Origin: Gonatopus flavifemur
Lineage: Eukaryota; Arthropoda; Insecta; Hymenoptera; Dryinidae
Length of the DNA stretch: 64,000 nucleotides
Direction of reading: 5' to 3'
Assembly: GCA_018340375.1 (NCBI GenBank)
Contig: JAFFJZ010000003.1
Coordinates: forward strand, 26,226,001 to 26,290,000
The notes beneath the pieces are model-generated. The model worked only from the letters and a program-made list of their open reading frames with translations, ran no database searches and was not told the DNA's origin. Below are positions 44,501 to 56,290 of the stretch, piece after piece. The position numbers were made by a program, and so were the translations under genes. Each line of letters starts with the position of its first letter. Positions within the stretch are counted from its first letter, which is position 1.

Positions 44501-45312
44501 CTATACATCAAATTGAACTTACTGGATTATTCTACGTATCCTTGTTTATTTTTCTCGTTGACAAGTTATATCGATTCAGGGATCAACGTATCCCAAAGCT
44601 ATTCTCCATATGGAAATTACCTATCCTCAGTCTATGAATTATTTTCAAATGCATACACAGATTTAATCTGATATGCTGTTATCATACATCACTTCTGATG
44701 ACAATGCAAAATTCTCAGAAAATCTATATATAAACATATAGCGTTTGTCCCATGATGATACAATTCCAATGCTCGTATACCAATTACTTTGAGCTTTTGA
44801 ATTCATGAAATGTTTTATTCAATTTCATTCGGTGCTCACGAACGAAGTTGTATAAAATTGGTTTGACCCAGCTACGTTCCAAGTTTTATTTAAATCGGAT
44901 TTTTGGTTCACGTGAGGTTAAGGATTGTGTATATGGAATCAAAAGTTTTCAAATTCACATCAAATTGCAAACTAAGTTTTCTCACTACTATATTATTCAT
45001 TTTAAGTTGCAATATTCGTATCTCTATGATATTAGATTAACAAAAACCACGCTTCTTCAATAATTATTCTTCTTTCGTGAGTGGAAGTTTTTGTAATTGA
45101 TAGTGTATCTACTTACGAGCATAAGCAATGAGCGGCTGTGAGGACCAATTTCGACGTTAAGATGGTACCACCGCAGAAGTGGCCTCCTTTTCTCGTGATG
45201 CTTACTAACCAAGGAAATTCACGAGGTACAGCGTCTTGACCTCCGACAATTCGAGCATTACGTGACCCACCACTCGTCCCAATTCTAGCTTGACCGCATG
45301 GGACGTCCGCCA
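35360..45312 (-). CDS. Trypsin-like serine protease (S1 family), catalytic domain in four exons; N-terminus not found
   Basis: This is a secreted endopeptidase of the chymotrypsin fold (family S1). Joining exons 45312-45117, 42124-41817, 37684-37533 and 35530-35360 gives 274 residues and a TGA, with GT-AG introns in matching phase. The zymogen cleavage site is NAR|IVGG. The triad is complete: His in LTAAHC, Asp in DDIALLEL, Ser in DSGGP. Asp six residues before the catalytic Ser (D189 numbering, RDTCWADSGG) predicts cleavage after Lys/Arg. A Cys before the activation site (VPCG) probably ties a light chain to the protease domain, as in clip or other mosaic insect proteases. The first exon starts in phase, so signal peptide and regulatory domains lie further upstream on the - strand; I could not identify them. 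Introns are 2.0, 4.1 and 3.0 kb and filled with foldback elements. It most resembles arthropod proclotting-enzyme/stubble-type proteases, but the exact ortholog is not settled. Confidence 0.9.
35531..37532 (-). other. Protease intron (2.0 kb)
   Basis: No foldback or nested gene recognised. The + strand frames at 35680-35925 and 36185-36478 show no domain. Confidence 0.6.
37533..37684 (-). CDS. Protease exon leading into the S1 pocket
   Basis: Acceptor ATTTTCCAG; donor TGG|GTAAAT. Encodes [39 protein letters not shown] and GGRDTCW. The Asp of RDTCW is the specificity residue at the bottom of the S1 pocket. Confidence 0.9.
37989..38263. mobile_element. CACAGT-ended foldback MITE in protease intron, copy 1
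   Basis: The right end reads, inverted, CACAGTAAAAAGTAAAACTT. The left end has decayed to TATTGTAAAAAGTAAAACTT. The arms share AATATC-GCT and AAGATGCAGCCAAAACT, as does copy 2 at 38606. An internal CACTGTAAAAAGTCC near 38142 may be a third terminus. Confidence 0.7.
38373..39143. mobile_element. CCCAAATAGCAC-ended element
   Basis: The left end CCCAATAAGCACAAAGATATCC and the inverted right end CCCAAATAGCACCGGATATCC match, and AG flanks both ends. The interior is rich in GGACGTCCATG words in both orientations. Foldback 38606-38789 sits inside and therefore came later. Confidence 0.6.
38606..38789. mobile_element. CACAGT-ended foldback MITE, copy 2, near-perfect hairpin
   Basis: The arms match over about 80 bases with few differences: CACAGTAAAAAGTAAAACTT, GTGATCCCGAATATCAGCTT, AAAATGCAGCCAAAAGTAG and CCTATTCCAACTGAAA, separated by a loop of about 20 bases. 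It is nested in 38373-39143. Confidence 0.8.
39154..39512. mobile_element. Foldback, CCTGCTAAAAATACCAGGCAG ends
   Basis: TGCTAAAAATACCAGGCAG is repeated inverted at the right end. It is the second member of the family at 8531-8802 and sits ten bases from the end of the element before it. Confidence 0.7.
39668..39918. mobile_element. CACAGAAA-ended foldback MITE in protease intron
   Basis: The left CACAGAAAAAAAGTTGTCCT and the inverted right CACAGAAAGAAAATTCGTCC lead into long arms sharing CCATTGTCTCATATATAACG and AACAATATTTGTCTT, and further in CCCAAGTA. Confidence 0.75.
40101..40473. mobile_element. Inverted-repeat element, CTGGATGCA ends
   Basis: CTGGATGCAGTATCGCTCAT on the left and CTGGATGCAACATAGCGACT inverted on the right match, and CAATTGAAG recurs in both arms. 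An (AT)n run begins directly outside the right end. Confidence 0.55.
40479..40502. repeat. (AT)n microsatellite
   Basis: Twelve AT units. Confidence 0.9.
40672..40780. repeat. Partial CACTGAAAAAA foldback relative
   Basis: One end and one arm of the family at 26785-27009. The other end was not located. Confidence 0.45.
41074..41193. mobile_element. CCCTGGT-ended short foldback
   Basis: CCCTGGTAAGAATAAAGTGT on the left pairs with CCCTGGTAAAAATAAAGTGT inverted on the right. Pairing continues through GCCACA and GAACAGCGTGCAAAC. CC flanks both ends. At 120 bp this is the tightest hairpin in the window. Confidence 0.75.
41382..41565. mobile_element. CACGG-ended foldback MITE in protease intron
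   Basis: The left CACGGAAAAAAATGG and the inverted right CATGGAAAAAAATAATT match. GATATTTG-ATAGC and several TAGCT words occur in both arms. AA flanks both ends. Confidence 0.65.
41817..42124 (-). CDS. Protease exon with catalytic Asp
   Basis: Acceptor CATATTATAG; donor AAGT|GTAAGC. Encodes [34 protein letters not shown] (catalytic Asp in the DDIALLEL core), MPACLPA and [11 protein letters not shown]. The Cys in HKCGKY may pair with the extra Cys after the catalytic His in the preceding exon. Confidence 0.9.
43103..43300 (+). promoter_or_regulatory. Candidate cryptic promoter in protease intron
   Basis: TATATAAG at 43103-43110 is followed by an AT repeat and then by GC-richer leader-like sequence with several CGTCG words. 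It lies on the strand opposite the protease. No spliced coding sequence could be attached downstream, so this is only a candidate. Confidence 0.2.
43115..43138. repeat. (AT)n microsatellite
   Basis: Uninterrupted AT run directly after the TATATAAG motif. Confidence 0.85.
43301..45116. other. Remainder of protease intron
   Basis: 43300-44240 is relatively GC-rich and has overlapping frames on both strands (43268-43524 +, 43487-43844 -, 43555-43782 +). Their mutual overlap and lack of domains argue against coding. Confidence 0.5.
45117..45312 (-). CDS. Protease exon with activation site and catalytic His
   Basis: The exon starts after the acceptor TTATTAACAG and ends at the donor TC|GTAAGT. 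It enters with two bases of a split codon, showing that at least one coding exon lies upstream. It encodes [15 protein letters not shown], the RIVGG activation site, FPWLVSI, HFCGG and LTAAHCLC. The Cys after the catalytic HC pair (HCLC) is extra relative to ordinary trypsins. Confidence 0.9.
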
Positions 45313-48300
45313 CTGTTAATAAGAATTTCATTCCAGGAAATTGTTTTCATCATTCCCCATCATACGAAATATAGAACTAATAATGCTTTGAACGTTCGAT
45401 ATTCTCTCTTTAACAGTTTTTTTCAGCCATCTTTGTGATTTCATGATCATTTTTGAACTGAATTGAACTGCCGCTTGTCATTGGAAATGTGTAGAAATGA
45501 AAATAAGAAAAAAAAGATCAAAGCGTTGTGAACTTTTGTTTGAATATTTCAAATTTTATATGTTTTATCGTTCTTTCTCTTTCTTTGCATTCCTTTCATT
45601 GTGAAGAAAATTCTGCTTCCTCTTTCAGCAAGTAAAAGCGGTTGATACCATTCCTAGCATTCTAGAGAACTTTGTTATCGCCAAGTGGGTGAAGAATTTC
45701 GTTTGATATTTCTGACATTGATGTACGATCTTCCGAGATGTTATTGTCCTATCGTTTTTTCGATTCGTACGCACACGGGTACTCATGCGATGTGATATAA
45801 TAGATGATATCAATATTATTATTGTTGGTTATATGGAGAAACTTTCAAAAAAATCTCATTCAAGCTTCAACGTCGTCTCTATATTCTTGACAAATAAAAA
45901 TTGCTCCGCCAAAGATGATCGTATGAAACATCTCTCAACGGATCACAAGTTTACAATAATCTTACTTGATATAATTGAAATTCAGATCAACACTTTTCAT
46001 TAACAAACTCCAGTTGAATCGATGTATAAAACCTTGTTACTATCGCTGATACTTTCAAATTCATTTCCCAACACAAAGTACTTCTGATAAAACTCAAAGT
46101 TTGAAAAATGATTTCCTTCAGAAACTGATCAACGGATAACGTTTATACAATTTTTTTTTTATCTATCGCTAATGAGTTTTGGTAGGAAAGAAAATGACCG
46201 TGTATTACCTTCCTTACAAACTATAATAAAATGATAAAATTGTATTGAAAATTCTCTAAAGCGAAAAGACTTTGAAAAGAATTGGAGACGATCTTTCGTT
46301 CACGATATATTATTTACCTACCGATGGAAGTATCCAACGAATTACGTTAAAAGTTGCCCAAAGGGAACTGTGCTCAGATGCACTGAATAGACGGTAATTC
46401 AAATTGATCTTGAGAGCAAGACTTTGCCGAGAAACTTTCTTCCCGACCATCCTCAATTCCTTCCTCCATTTTGCATTAAAAGCGTATACATGGTTGATAG
46501 ACGTAAAACTGTGGACTCGGTTATGAAGGTGACTATGAAAATACATTAGGAATATAATTATATCCCTTGGATATCCTCGTCAAATTACACCTTTTTAATC
46601 TTTCTCGAAGTCGGAAGTGAATCTCTATCGCGTCGAGCACGTTGCAGAGAAAACGACATCCTTGGCATTCTATTATATCTTGTAAAAATAGAATCGAATG
46701 ATATGAGTATCGTGAAACATTATTTTTTTTCGAAGCACGAATCAATCCATTTATCGATTGTGGCAAGAACAAATTTTATTGTTTGGACGAAATAATAGTT
46801 ACATCAATAATTAAATCTTTCTTCGAAGAAAATACAGTTTCGTGATTTATTTCCCGATGCATATATTGTCGTCAAAAAATGAACCATCATGCATCATTGT
46901 TCTTTATCGATTTATCACAACTCTGAATATATATCAACATTGCAATTATTCGTGTTTCAATTACAACAGCAAAAATATATATCTATTTTGTAATAAGAAT
47001 GTGTCCCTAGATGCTTAATAAATCGACTCTCACTCGTATAACAAACGTAAAGATCAAATATGCACATAAAATTTGAATGAGAAATTTGAATATCGCGAAA
47101 TTACATCTTTGAATGAGAATTTATATCTTCGCGGTGGTGTACATTCTTCTTGAATGCATGATCGTTCGATAGAATGGTTCAATCATTCCTTCCGAACGGA
47201 TGATAGAATAAATTAATTGAAATTGAATATTAGAATGGATTCAAATTTATAATATTTACTTGAAATTTGTAAAAGAATGGATGGGTTCTATAATTAATGG
47301 AATGACAACCTCCATTGTTGAGGTTGGGGTGAATTAGATGGTTCGAATAGACATAGGAATATAGATACGGAAAGTCTGTCACCACAATCCATTCATTCCT
47401 CGACTCCTTCGTTGCTTCACGTACATGACTGTACCTGAATAATAACCATCTCCACAAATCTCTTTCTCTCCTCCTTCCAACCCTTATTTCACGCCTAGCA
47501 TATCCTCAACTTCCTTCCCCTTTTCTGTGTTGCTCTTTCACTGAATTCTGTACGACAAGGGACAAGAAAGCATGAGAATCACAGCCAGTTGGTCGGTTTG
47601 CTGGCGAGTTAACAGAATTCGAATCTCAAAGTCACCTCTTCTCCATTCGGTAATGTGTAATAGATATGCCAGAACCAGGCCATACACGGTGACGAGAATA
47701 TATGCTGATTTCCCGATAGTGCTGGTGTAGCTAGAAAGTGATCGATACTGTAAACAGGATTTTGAATTTCATCCCACATGTTTTTGGTCTTCCGACAATA
47801 CGAGTCACTGAAATTTGTTGCCAATCAGTTATCAATACGTACCCTTGATCAATATTGAATCAGTGATATAGAAGCATTGATAGAATAGTGTGAATAGACA
47901 CAAATTCAATTGTGATTGGAAAACTCATCATTGATTTGCGGTGAAATTCTAGTGATTCAGATTTAAAAAAAAAATGAAAAGGATAGAAATTAACAAATTT
48001 ATCTACATAATTTTGATTCAGATATTTAAACATTGTGCCATTGTGAGGAAAATTGTGTACTGTTACAACGATTCGATTCGATTTGATTCGATGCTATTGT
48101 TCATTGAAAATATATGTGGAAGATATTACAAACGGGTGAAAATGCCTTGTGTCTCGATATTACGTTCTATCGAAGCTATGCAAAATTACATCCAATAAAT
48201 ATAATTTATAAGGCAAATATTAAAAAAGATGAAAACTCTCCCCTTATCGCCAAGTTGACCTTTTTTCACCCTCATAAAAAATTACTTCCATATGGAGCAT

Positions 48301-51300
48301 ATAAATTTCTTTGGTTTATAGCATTTGAAATGGGCTCACTCATTTCACATTGAGTTGTAAAAAAAAACAGAAAAATGGATATATTCCATCAGTCGATCGC
48401 ATTACTCATGGCCTGTTCGCCCATACAATGGATTTTAATATTATTTTCATAAATATATTTCAGAATCGATAAATGAAATTCCCTTTGAAAGTTAACATTT
48501 GTTACATTCATTCAAATTCACAAATGCAAGCGCGGGATGTCCATTCCTCCCGTACCAATCTACTATTATTCAGTTAACGGTTGATACAATACTGTTCTAC
48601 TCCTATCCACTACATACATGAACTCAATTTCAATACATTTTCGAGGATCCAATTTTCCATTGTCGAATCGATTTTCTCGTACGATTATTGCAATTGATGG
48701 ACTCTATTTTTCTTCTTTTGTAATAATGTGAACATTTGATGAAGTCTCGGATCTACCTCTTTGACTGAACTTTAAGATCCTTATATAGCGACATTACAAC
48801 GGAGTAATCTAATGAAATTATATAAATCTCGCATATGTGAGATTAGACATATTTATCGCCTTCCCGTATAAATCAACGTAAGAAGATCTGTGTATACAAC
48901 GTGTTACGATATTTCAATGCCACGAGTTTCTGTCGGTTAAACGTAGAGTAAGAGGAAGGGAAACGAGTGTTTTGAATACACAAAACTCCGCACGACCTCA
49001 CGACTATAAAACTAGGAATTTCTAGTAATCCTCAACCTTAGACGATTCAATGTCACGTTGATAAGCGAGTTCAATGATGATAAACCAAAAAATGAGTTGC
49101 GATTCAGGGCTGATGAACCTCCTGTGTCACAGGCTTTTGTAACTTGGGATAACTGTTATCGAGAATTTATTCATATTTGTGAAAAAGGGAAATATTGATG
49201 TTCATAAAATACGAAACGACAGGACGAAAGTTCAATGACTGTTTACCTCCCTTTCTCCATATTCGAATTCCGTTCTCTCAATTACACAATCCAATTTTCT
49301 TTTTTCATGAGTCGGGAATGGGCAAAAGAGAAGAAAAAACGCACATCCCCGAATGAAAAGGAGAGCCAACAATGCGATGAATCGCTGGTAATGGCCAGAT
49401 TTGCATACAGCATCGAACGAGGATAATTAATGTAAGCCGAAGCATTTTTTACTCGGTTTTGTGAAACCATCAGCGTTATTGATTTTCAGGATGGTCACGT
49501 AACTGGAGCAAACTGATTCTCTTTGAAAAATTGAGAAAAATTTGCTCGTAGAGCAAAATAATAATGCGAAACATATCTCTATGTTTAGGAGAAATGTGTT
49601 GTGCATTTACAGTGATTCTCGTTATATACAGTAGGTCTTTGAATTTATGTACGTTCAACATAACGTTAACCGCGCAATCGATCGCCGTTACTGGGCTTTG
49701 GCGTGAATAAATTACCAAATTACCTCGACTGATTGTCTCGCTCTTTGCTCGCTAAATTAATTTCTCTCAATTTTCTTTTTCCTGTCACCCATAGATCAGA
49801 TTATTTCATTACAATGGGACTGTATATTCACCGATTGTTGAGTATTTCCTTTTTCGTGTGAACTAAAATGGTACGGTTGGAAAAGACTTCCATTATAATT
49901 TGATCGTTCAAAGTCTGTTTGTGATCGCACAACGAGCGAATTTTGATGCTAAGCGGTGGTTATATTATTCCCCGTCGCTGAGGAAATCTCGAAAATGTAT
50001 TGGGAATGTTTGGAAAAGAGAGCGCATAATCTTAGATGCATTTTATGCATCGGGTTTTCTGCGAGCGACTGCAATGACAACGACGACGACGATTCGGCGT
50101 TTTCCGTTCGACGTCCATTTAAGAGAAATGGAGTACGGGATGGTGAACGGAAGCCAATGGAGAACCATGGGCAGAAAGAGGGCGACTGTTACAGCCCTTG
50201 TGCGAACACGAAGCGACCGGTTAAGAAGAACTACCGGAAGTTAATAAACCGAATTTAGTGTTCGCCATTAGCGTAACGTTCGTTCGGTTCTTTTACTACC
50301 GTGTATCTATTTCGTTTTTATCAGCCGAGTACGATTCAAACGTTTGTGAATGTGTGATTCGAGTTTCGTTACGTAGGAGGGAGTTTGAAAGGATAGATTG
50401 ATGGAGAGAGAATGGTAAAGGAGTTAAAATAAATGGCAAAAAATACTCCAATGCAAACCGTTTGAATTCACCCGAATTGGTTGTCCTGGAGAAAGATATA
50501 TTGAATTTGCTTTGACATGATTGTTACATTTTCTCCATATGTTTGCGACGTTGAAAATTTGTGTGTATTCCCTTAACGGGTGTCAAACAAATTCCATTAT
50601 ATTTTTTTAAACCACATTTCATACATTGGCACGATATAATATGCATATGGATTCCTTTAACATATCCTTCAGCATATCGTATATCTTGTTTCCAAATGAT
50701 ATAGAAATGTTCGTAGTAACTCAGTCAATTCTCGTGGAATATTCCTGATAATTCAGTTGCACGACAAATGAAAACAATGGAGAACTAAAATTCACAGAAT
50801 ACAGGAGCAATGAATGCAATTTTAAAGTTTCAAATAGGTATAAGAGATGATGTATTGTGAGTCAAAACACAAACTTTTGGTGAAATTTGATCCGAGATGA
50901 AATTTTCTTGGAATAAGATCATATATTACTATAAAAGATGATGATAAACTGTTGAATTTGTATTTTCATATCGTAAATCAATGTCAACTCAAGAATGGTT
51001 GGTGTGTCTTTCTCGAACGAAATATAGCGAGACAAAATGTACCTTGATGTTGTACTTCCTATCAACAATTTTCCTTCATGTTTATCCGAATCGAATTGAT
51101 ATTTCAACGAATAATAGCCCTGGTGAAAAACTATGCGATACGGAAGAAATATATGTGTATATAGAGAAAAAATAATAAAAAATCATTTCGAATTCAAATT
51201 ATCGACACTAAGCGCGTTTTGACATACGAATGTATGCTCCGTTTCATTGAAGTCATAATGTCCATTCCAAATATCATTAAATATATAGAATGAAATAATA

Positions 51301-53427
51301 GAGAGAATATTAATCATTCAAGATTCTATTCAGATGAAAAACAATGAATATTCGTAACAATGGATTTCAATCTAACGAATCAAATATATCTTCCTTCATT
51401 GTTAGATCGAGTAATATAAGTTTTATTGCAATGCGTTCGGATGTCATGACCTACATTCGTCCCTTATCAATGTTTATAACGTAATTTATAAATCTAGAAC
51501 AAAAGAGGAATCGATTACGCGGTTGATGTCCATCATAAACTTATTCAAAGTTACATTTATGTAGGCATTGATGTAAAATCGTACATTTTCAATGCCACTT
51601 GTCACAAGCTTAGTGACCGAGTTTATGAATAAAAACGTGTTACGCGAGAAGATTGAAATTTTACTATCATTTTTTGTTGCATCGAAGTATGAATGTATCA
51701 TTTGTACACATTTGAATGATCAAGTATCTGATTTTGCGAACAAGTTCTGTTAATTTGTCCATACACAATCGTACTTAGAATTTGTGAAATTGACAAATGT
51801 CCTCCGCGAGCGTTCTTGGCTCGCGCATGTAAAATTCAGGTCGTTATTTAATAACATCGTGTCATTATTTCGGACCCATCATTCGATGTCATGTATATAT
51901 TAAAAAACCATGAACATGTCAAATGATAATATTATCTCCCGAAATCACAAATTCGCATTCGCATTTATCCATTCATTCGATTCTCCCGTTATTGCAGTGT
52001 TTTTTGATACTGATATGTTTCAATATTTGCTATATTGGATTTATATGATTAATGTCCATTAACGTGCCTCGCTATCAAATTCTCAACACGCTTTGGGATG
52101 AGAATAATAATAATTAAATACGATAAATCACATAAAATTGTTTTCTCGAAATGAAATATTACACATCATATTTGCATGTAGTAATTCCGTCCTCTCTTCC
52201 TTGATTGATCAAAAAATAATTATTATGGATAATCTTTTCTTGATAATTGATGGCGATAATGAGCTTTACTCACAATTGTTGTATCCAAAAACAAAAATCC
52301 GTGACGTATTTTTGACTATTATGAAAACGACGATGTGAAGAATGATGCACTTTTGTCCATTGGAATTCCACCCCGGTGGTAGCATGCTTTTTTTCTTCTC
52401 TTTAGGAACTCGCCTGAGCTACCTGATGACTGAGTGTACGTCAAATGTCAGGTCCAGACAGGAGAACTCGAGGTGTCACGTCAAGTCAAAAACTGTCGCA
52501 GTCTTGTCATCCGCGAAGCTTCTTTATACGTCGTTGTCTGATTACTCTTCTGTCGTTGCATCTCTGTCAATTGGTTTCTCGCTTTGTATTGCTCCCCTCT
52601 TTCTTCCATATATTCTTCTCACCGCCGATTTTACCATGTATTATCTGTTCTGGTGTACTCGAACGTCATTGAGACGTAAATTTCATTTCAGGTGTCTGTC
52701 GATATGAAATACCTTCGTACTTAACGTTACAAGATGGATGAGAAATCCTCGAGTCTTATCGCTTACGTTTGGATTTGATGGGTTTCCAATTGATTTTCCA
52801 CTCATTTGAAAATTAAATAGAAAATCATTCAGAAAATTCCACCATATGTTTTTCTTCGTGAGATTAAATTACTGAATATATCATTCATAGTTGAAGAGGG
52901 AGGTGTGTCTTTATCCCTCAATATCGCCTATCGATTTTTAATTTTTTGAAGGCAGGTCAATTTTTTACCCAAAAAATTCAAGATTGTGGGTTGAATATGG
53001 AACATTGAAGATCAGCTTATTTGGTTTATTTTCGGGAAAACGTCAATGATCTCTCCCGAGTGGTCTCTCAGCGGTGAAAACACCGGGGGGAATTAAGAGC
53101 GCTCCGAAGGGTTTAGGAAAGTACTGGATCTGAAATTTTTGCCCCCAAATTTCTCGAACACTGATAAATCATATCATTAGAATCGCATCTGATTTATCCA
53201 ATAAATGCCAGAACAGTTTCAAGATGATTCTATTCAGATACAAATTAACCATTCGATCTTTGACATTAGCATGGCTCGATTGTGAGATGATAATATCAAA
53301 CAGTGGACCAAACTTTACCTCAGTCTACGGGCTGCAGCCAAGATTGAGCCGAGTTATTGTCAATGCTTGGCGCAGCACTTATTGAATCGACGATTGGTGG
53401 GAACTTGCTCCAGGCTTGAGTGAATAT
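45313..53427. other. No gene supported; probably upstream intron or intergenic DNA
   Basis: If the protease gene continues, its N-terminal exons should lie here or beyond on the - strand. The only slightly protein-like stretch is 47609-47824 (- strand). A CpG-richer block lies at 49900-50290 (ACGACGACGACGATTCGGCG near 50080). Otherwise AT-rich sequence with short frames. Confidence 0.4.
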
Positions 53428-54089
53428 CCCAGACAGCATTGAGACGTTTTGGAAATATTAACCAAACGTACCTCGTTACAAACGAAATGTTTCAGAAACG
53501 TTTTGTGACGTTTTGAAGAGGTCGCGTGTATGTTTTTAAAACATGAAAATGTCCTGGTTTCTTTTATTTACATTCTCACAAAATGTGATTAGCGCATATT
53601 GAATTTGTCTTTGAAAATCATCAAATTGATAACATACTCGCTGATATTTTCATTTGAAACAAATCCTAAAATACTTATATCCAAGTAAATTAATCTTGTG
53701 TGTAATAAAATACAAGTATAAGCTTGTGAAGTGCTGGATTTAGTGAAAAATAGTTCGACTCTAAAGCACATTTTAATATCTTTGTTTCACTCTCTACAAT
53801 ATGTGTATTGTCATGATTTTTTATGTTGTCTGGTGAGAATCAGTTGATTATGTGAAAGACAATATGATTTTACTATTTTTTGATACATTAGTCATGTATT
53901 AAAACTTTGAATATGAATGATTTGTAGGTTGGCGTAGGTTAGCGACGAAATGGGGAATTTTCATGAATCATATAAATGTCTTGACAATGTAAGTTTTGAA
54001 TGTTTTGGAAACGTAATTGTTGGAATCAGAGGTTGCGAAACCACGACCATATTTCTAAAACATTCTGAGTCCCTACAGTGCTGTCTGGG
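53428..54089. mobile_element. CCCAGACAGCA-ended element
   Basis: CCCAGACAGCATTGAGACG on the left and CCCAGACAGCACTGTAGGGA inverted on the right. Both arms carry TTTTGGAAAT- or TTTTAGAAAT-like sequence. About 660 bp, non-coding. The ends resemble CCCAAATAGCAC of 38373-39143. Confidence 0.55.
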
Positions 54090-54304
54090 ACTTAGACGAT
54101 TGTAGATAGACGAAACCAATTCACTAATTAACAACAATGATACAGCATCCCTAATAGAAATCATTCTATAGGTATTGCCTGAAATGTCTCGCTTGCGCCT
54201 TGTTGGCGCCAGGGTAGGAACTAGAATATTGTCTCCTAGAGAGTTTGTTAGGTTTTAAACAACATCGATTTTACGTAAATTGCCAAGATTTGGGAGTCAG
54301 CTCT

Positions 54305-54425
54305 GGGATCATCCATAAATTATGTAACCCCGTTTACTATTTCCTCCTATATTACTCATCATGTCTGAAGTTGGTACAACAAGAAACGACAGAAAAACAG
54401 CGTTATGTAATTTATGGACAGTCCC
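54305..54425. mobile_element. Short MITE, TCCATAAATTATGTAAC ends
   Basis: GGGATCATCCATAAATTATG on the left pairs with GGGACTGTCCATAAATTACA inverted on the right, followed by TAAC in both. 121 bp. Overlapping frames on both strands here are spurious. Confidence 0.7.
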
Positions 54426-54669
54426 TTTACCCCAAGATCTTTTCTGTTGTCTGCATTGGCGAAAGCCAGAAATTTTTATATGGATTGTCTGAAATTCATC
54501 CATCTACTTTGAGTTGCGCAAAATATTAGAGTATGTCTCAAATTTTGCTCAAGATACAAAATTATCCATTCGGCATATTCAGTTTTTGTACAAAAATATT
54601 TGCGTATAGTAAAATATCGTAGGAATATTTTGATAAAGTAGGAAGCAGCGACATTTCTCAAAATATTCT

Positions 54670-55590
54670 GATTAGTAATGTCGATCCTGAGTGAGGATCG
54701 GATCGAGCTATTTGGATGGATCAAGTGCATAGATCGGTTCTATACACCACAAAAAAAATCGATTTTGCAGGATCGATCTTTTGGTATTTTTAAGAATCGA
54801 TTTGAGAAGAATGGTCAAAGATAGCAAACTTGAATAGAAATTGACCTGAATAGTGCTTAACTCGAATAAAATTAGGCCTGGAGTATCAATATATAATTTT
54901 TTCTATTTTAAACGTGTAATTGAAATAAAATGTGAATTCACATATTTATATAATGAAATTCAAATTCATTGATCTATCTGAATATTTTCTCATTTTTGTT
55001 CATTTGTTATTTTCTCTCCAAAATCTCTTTCTTGAATTCGAACACCGTTGGAAAAATTCTGAAATTCAATAGAAAATTTCTAGTAAAATTCATAGTCCCG
55101 TATTGAATTCAATGAAGTTTTCAAATTCAATATGATTTATGAAATTTCAAAAGGGTTTTTTTGAATACAAAACATATATCGTATCAAAATTCAGAAGAAA
55201 ATTATATTTTTGAAATTAATATCATATTATGAAATTCAATAGACTGTGTTATGTGAAAAGTTTCATAACATTTTTGTGAAATGCAAGGCACAGGGAATCT
55301 ATGAATTTAAGTGATGAATTTAAGAGACAAAATTTTCATAACTTTCTGGGTTTCGTTTTCAAAAATTTATTGCATACAATTCCGTATGAGCATGGTGGTT
55401 GCAAACAAAATTCATAATCAAATAAAATTTCATGGACAAACTTTGAAATGAGAAAAGAATCGATCAATCCGATCCTGGGAAATTTTGGATCGATCCATGA
55501 TGGATCAGATTTTCCAATGATCGACAAAAGATCGATCTTTTCCCCTTCAAAAAGATCGATCAAAGGATCTACATCACTCATTCTAATGAG
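54670..55590. repeat. GATCGATC-rich blocks around AT-rich core
   Basis: Two blocks, 54670-54790 and 55450-55580, are dense in GATCGATC, GGATCGAT and GATCC words. Between them is AT-rich sequence with GAAATTCAAT repeats. The open frame at 55336-55581 (- strand) is Ile/Asp-rich because ATCGAT encodes Ile-Asp, so I do not call it. Confidence 0.4.
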
Positions 55591-55914
55591 ATGTGAAAGG
55601 TATGCAAGAGTTCTTCATAGAACGTACATTCGAATCAGACTGTTTTAAATATCCATACATGAGAAAAAATGAGTAGTTGAAACAATTACGCAAGATGGGT
55701 CCATATGCGCTCGCCAGAAATAATCATCAATTCAACTAACTTGTTGCACAAGTAGCAACAAAATATTTTATATGTACTGGGAACGTTTGGAAGCTACTTG
55801 GGTGGTTATATTAATTAATGACAGTCGTAATGACGACAGATATAATTGAAACAACCAATCATTTAGTTGAAAGAATGAGTATTTTCAGCGAGCGCATTTT
55901 GAATGTTCATTCAA

Positions 55915-56290
55915 ACGAATTAGTAATCGAATAATACAATATTAAGCTGTTAATGCCAGAAAATCTTGCGGTACATTCTTTAAATGATGTTGCCAGTTCC
56001 AAGGAGTTAATTCAAGAACATAAATAACGAAGATTCAATAGATTTCATGAGTTTGAAATTTGTTCCGTTGTTGTAAACAGTGGTGGATTTAGGAATACTC
56101 TATCCCTCCCCAATCGATGTGTAACAAAGAAGATCGCCACAAGCAGTGCTTGCAATGCTGCCCTTTGTTACAGGTTGATTGAAGCGGGATAGAGCATTTC
56201 TAAATCTGCCAATGGCTGTGAGAGATTCAGACTTCAAGAACAGAAGCGCATACGAATCTATTTCGACTACTTTCTGAATCTGAAAGAGTA
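55915..56290. repeat. Dispersed repeat related to 3320-3510, interrupted by a MITE
   Basis: Shares GAATTAGTAATCG, GAGTTAATTC, ATAAATAACGA and, after the inserted element, AGACTTCAAGAAC with the copy near 3.4 kb. Confidence 0.5.
56078..56214. mobile_element. hAT-like MITE, CAGTGG ends
   Basis: CAGTGGTGGATTTAGGAAT on the left pairs with CATTGGCAGATTTAGAAAT inverted on the right, then CTCTATCCC and TGTAACAAAG in both arms. Comparison with the uninterrupted repeat near 3480 shows it is an insertion. Flanking GTTGTAAA and GCTGTGAG would be an eroded 8-bp duplication. Confidence 0.7.

Noticed and set aside
55336..55581. 81-codon - strand frame that looks protein-like at first sight
   Set aside because: Its Ile/Asp/Leu pattern comes from repeated GATCGATC words.
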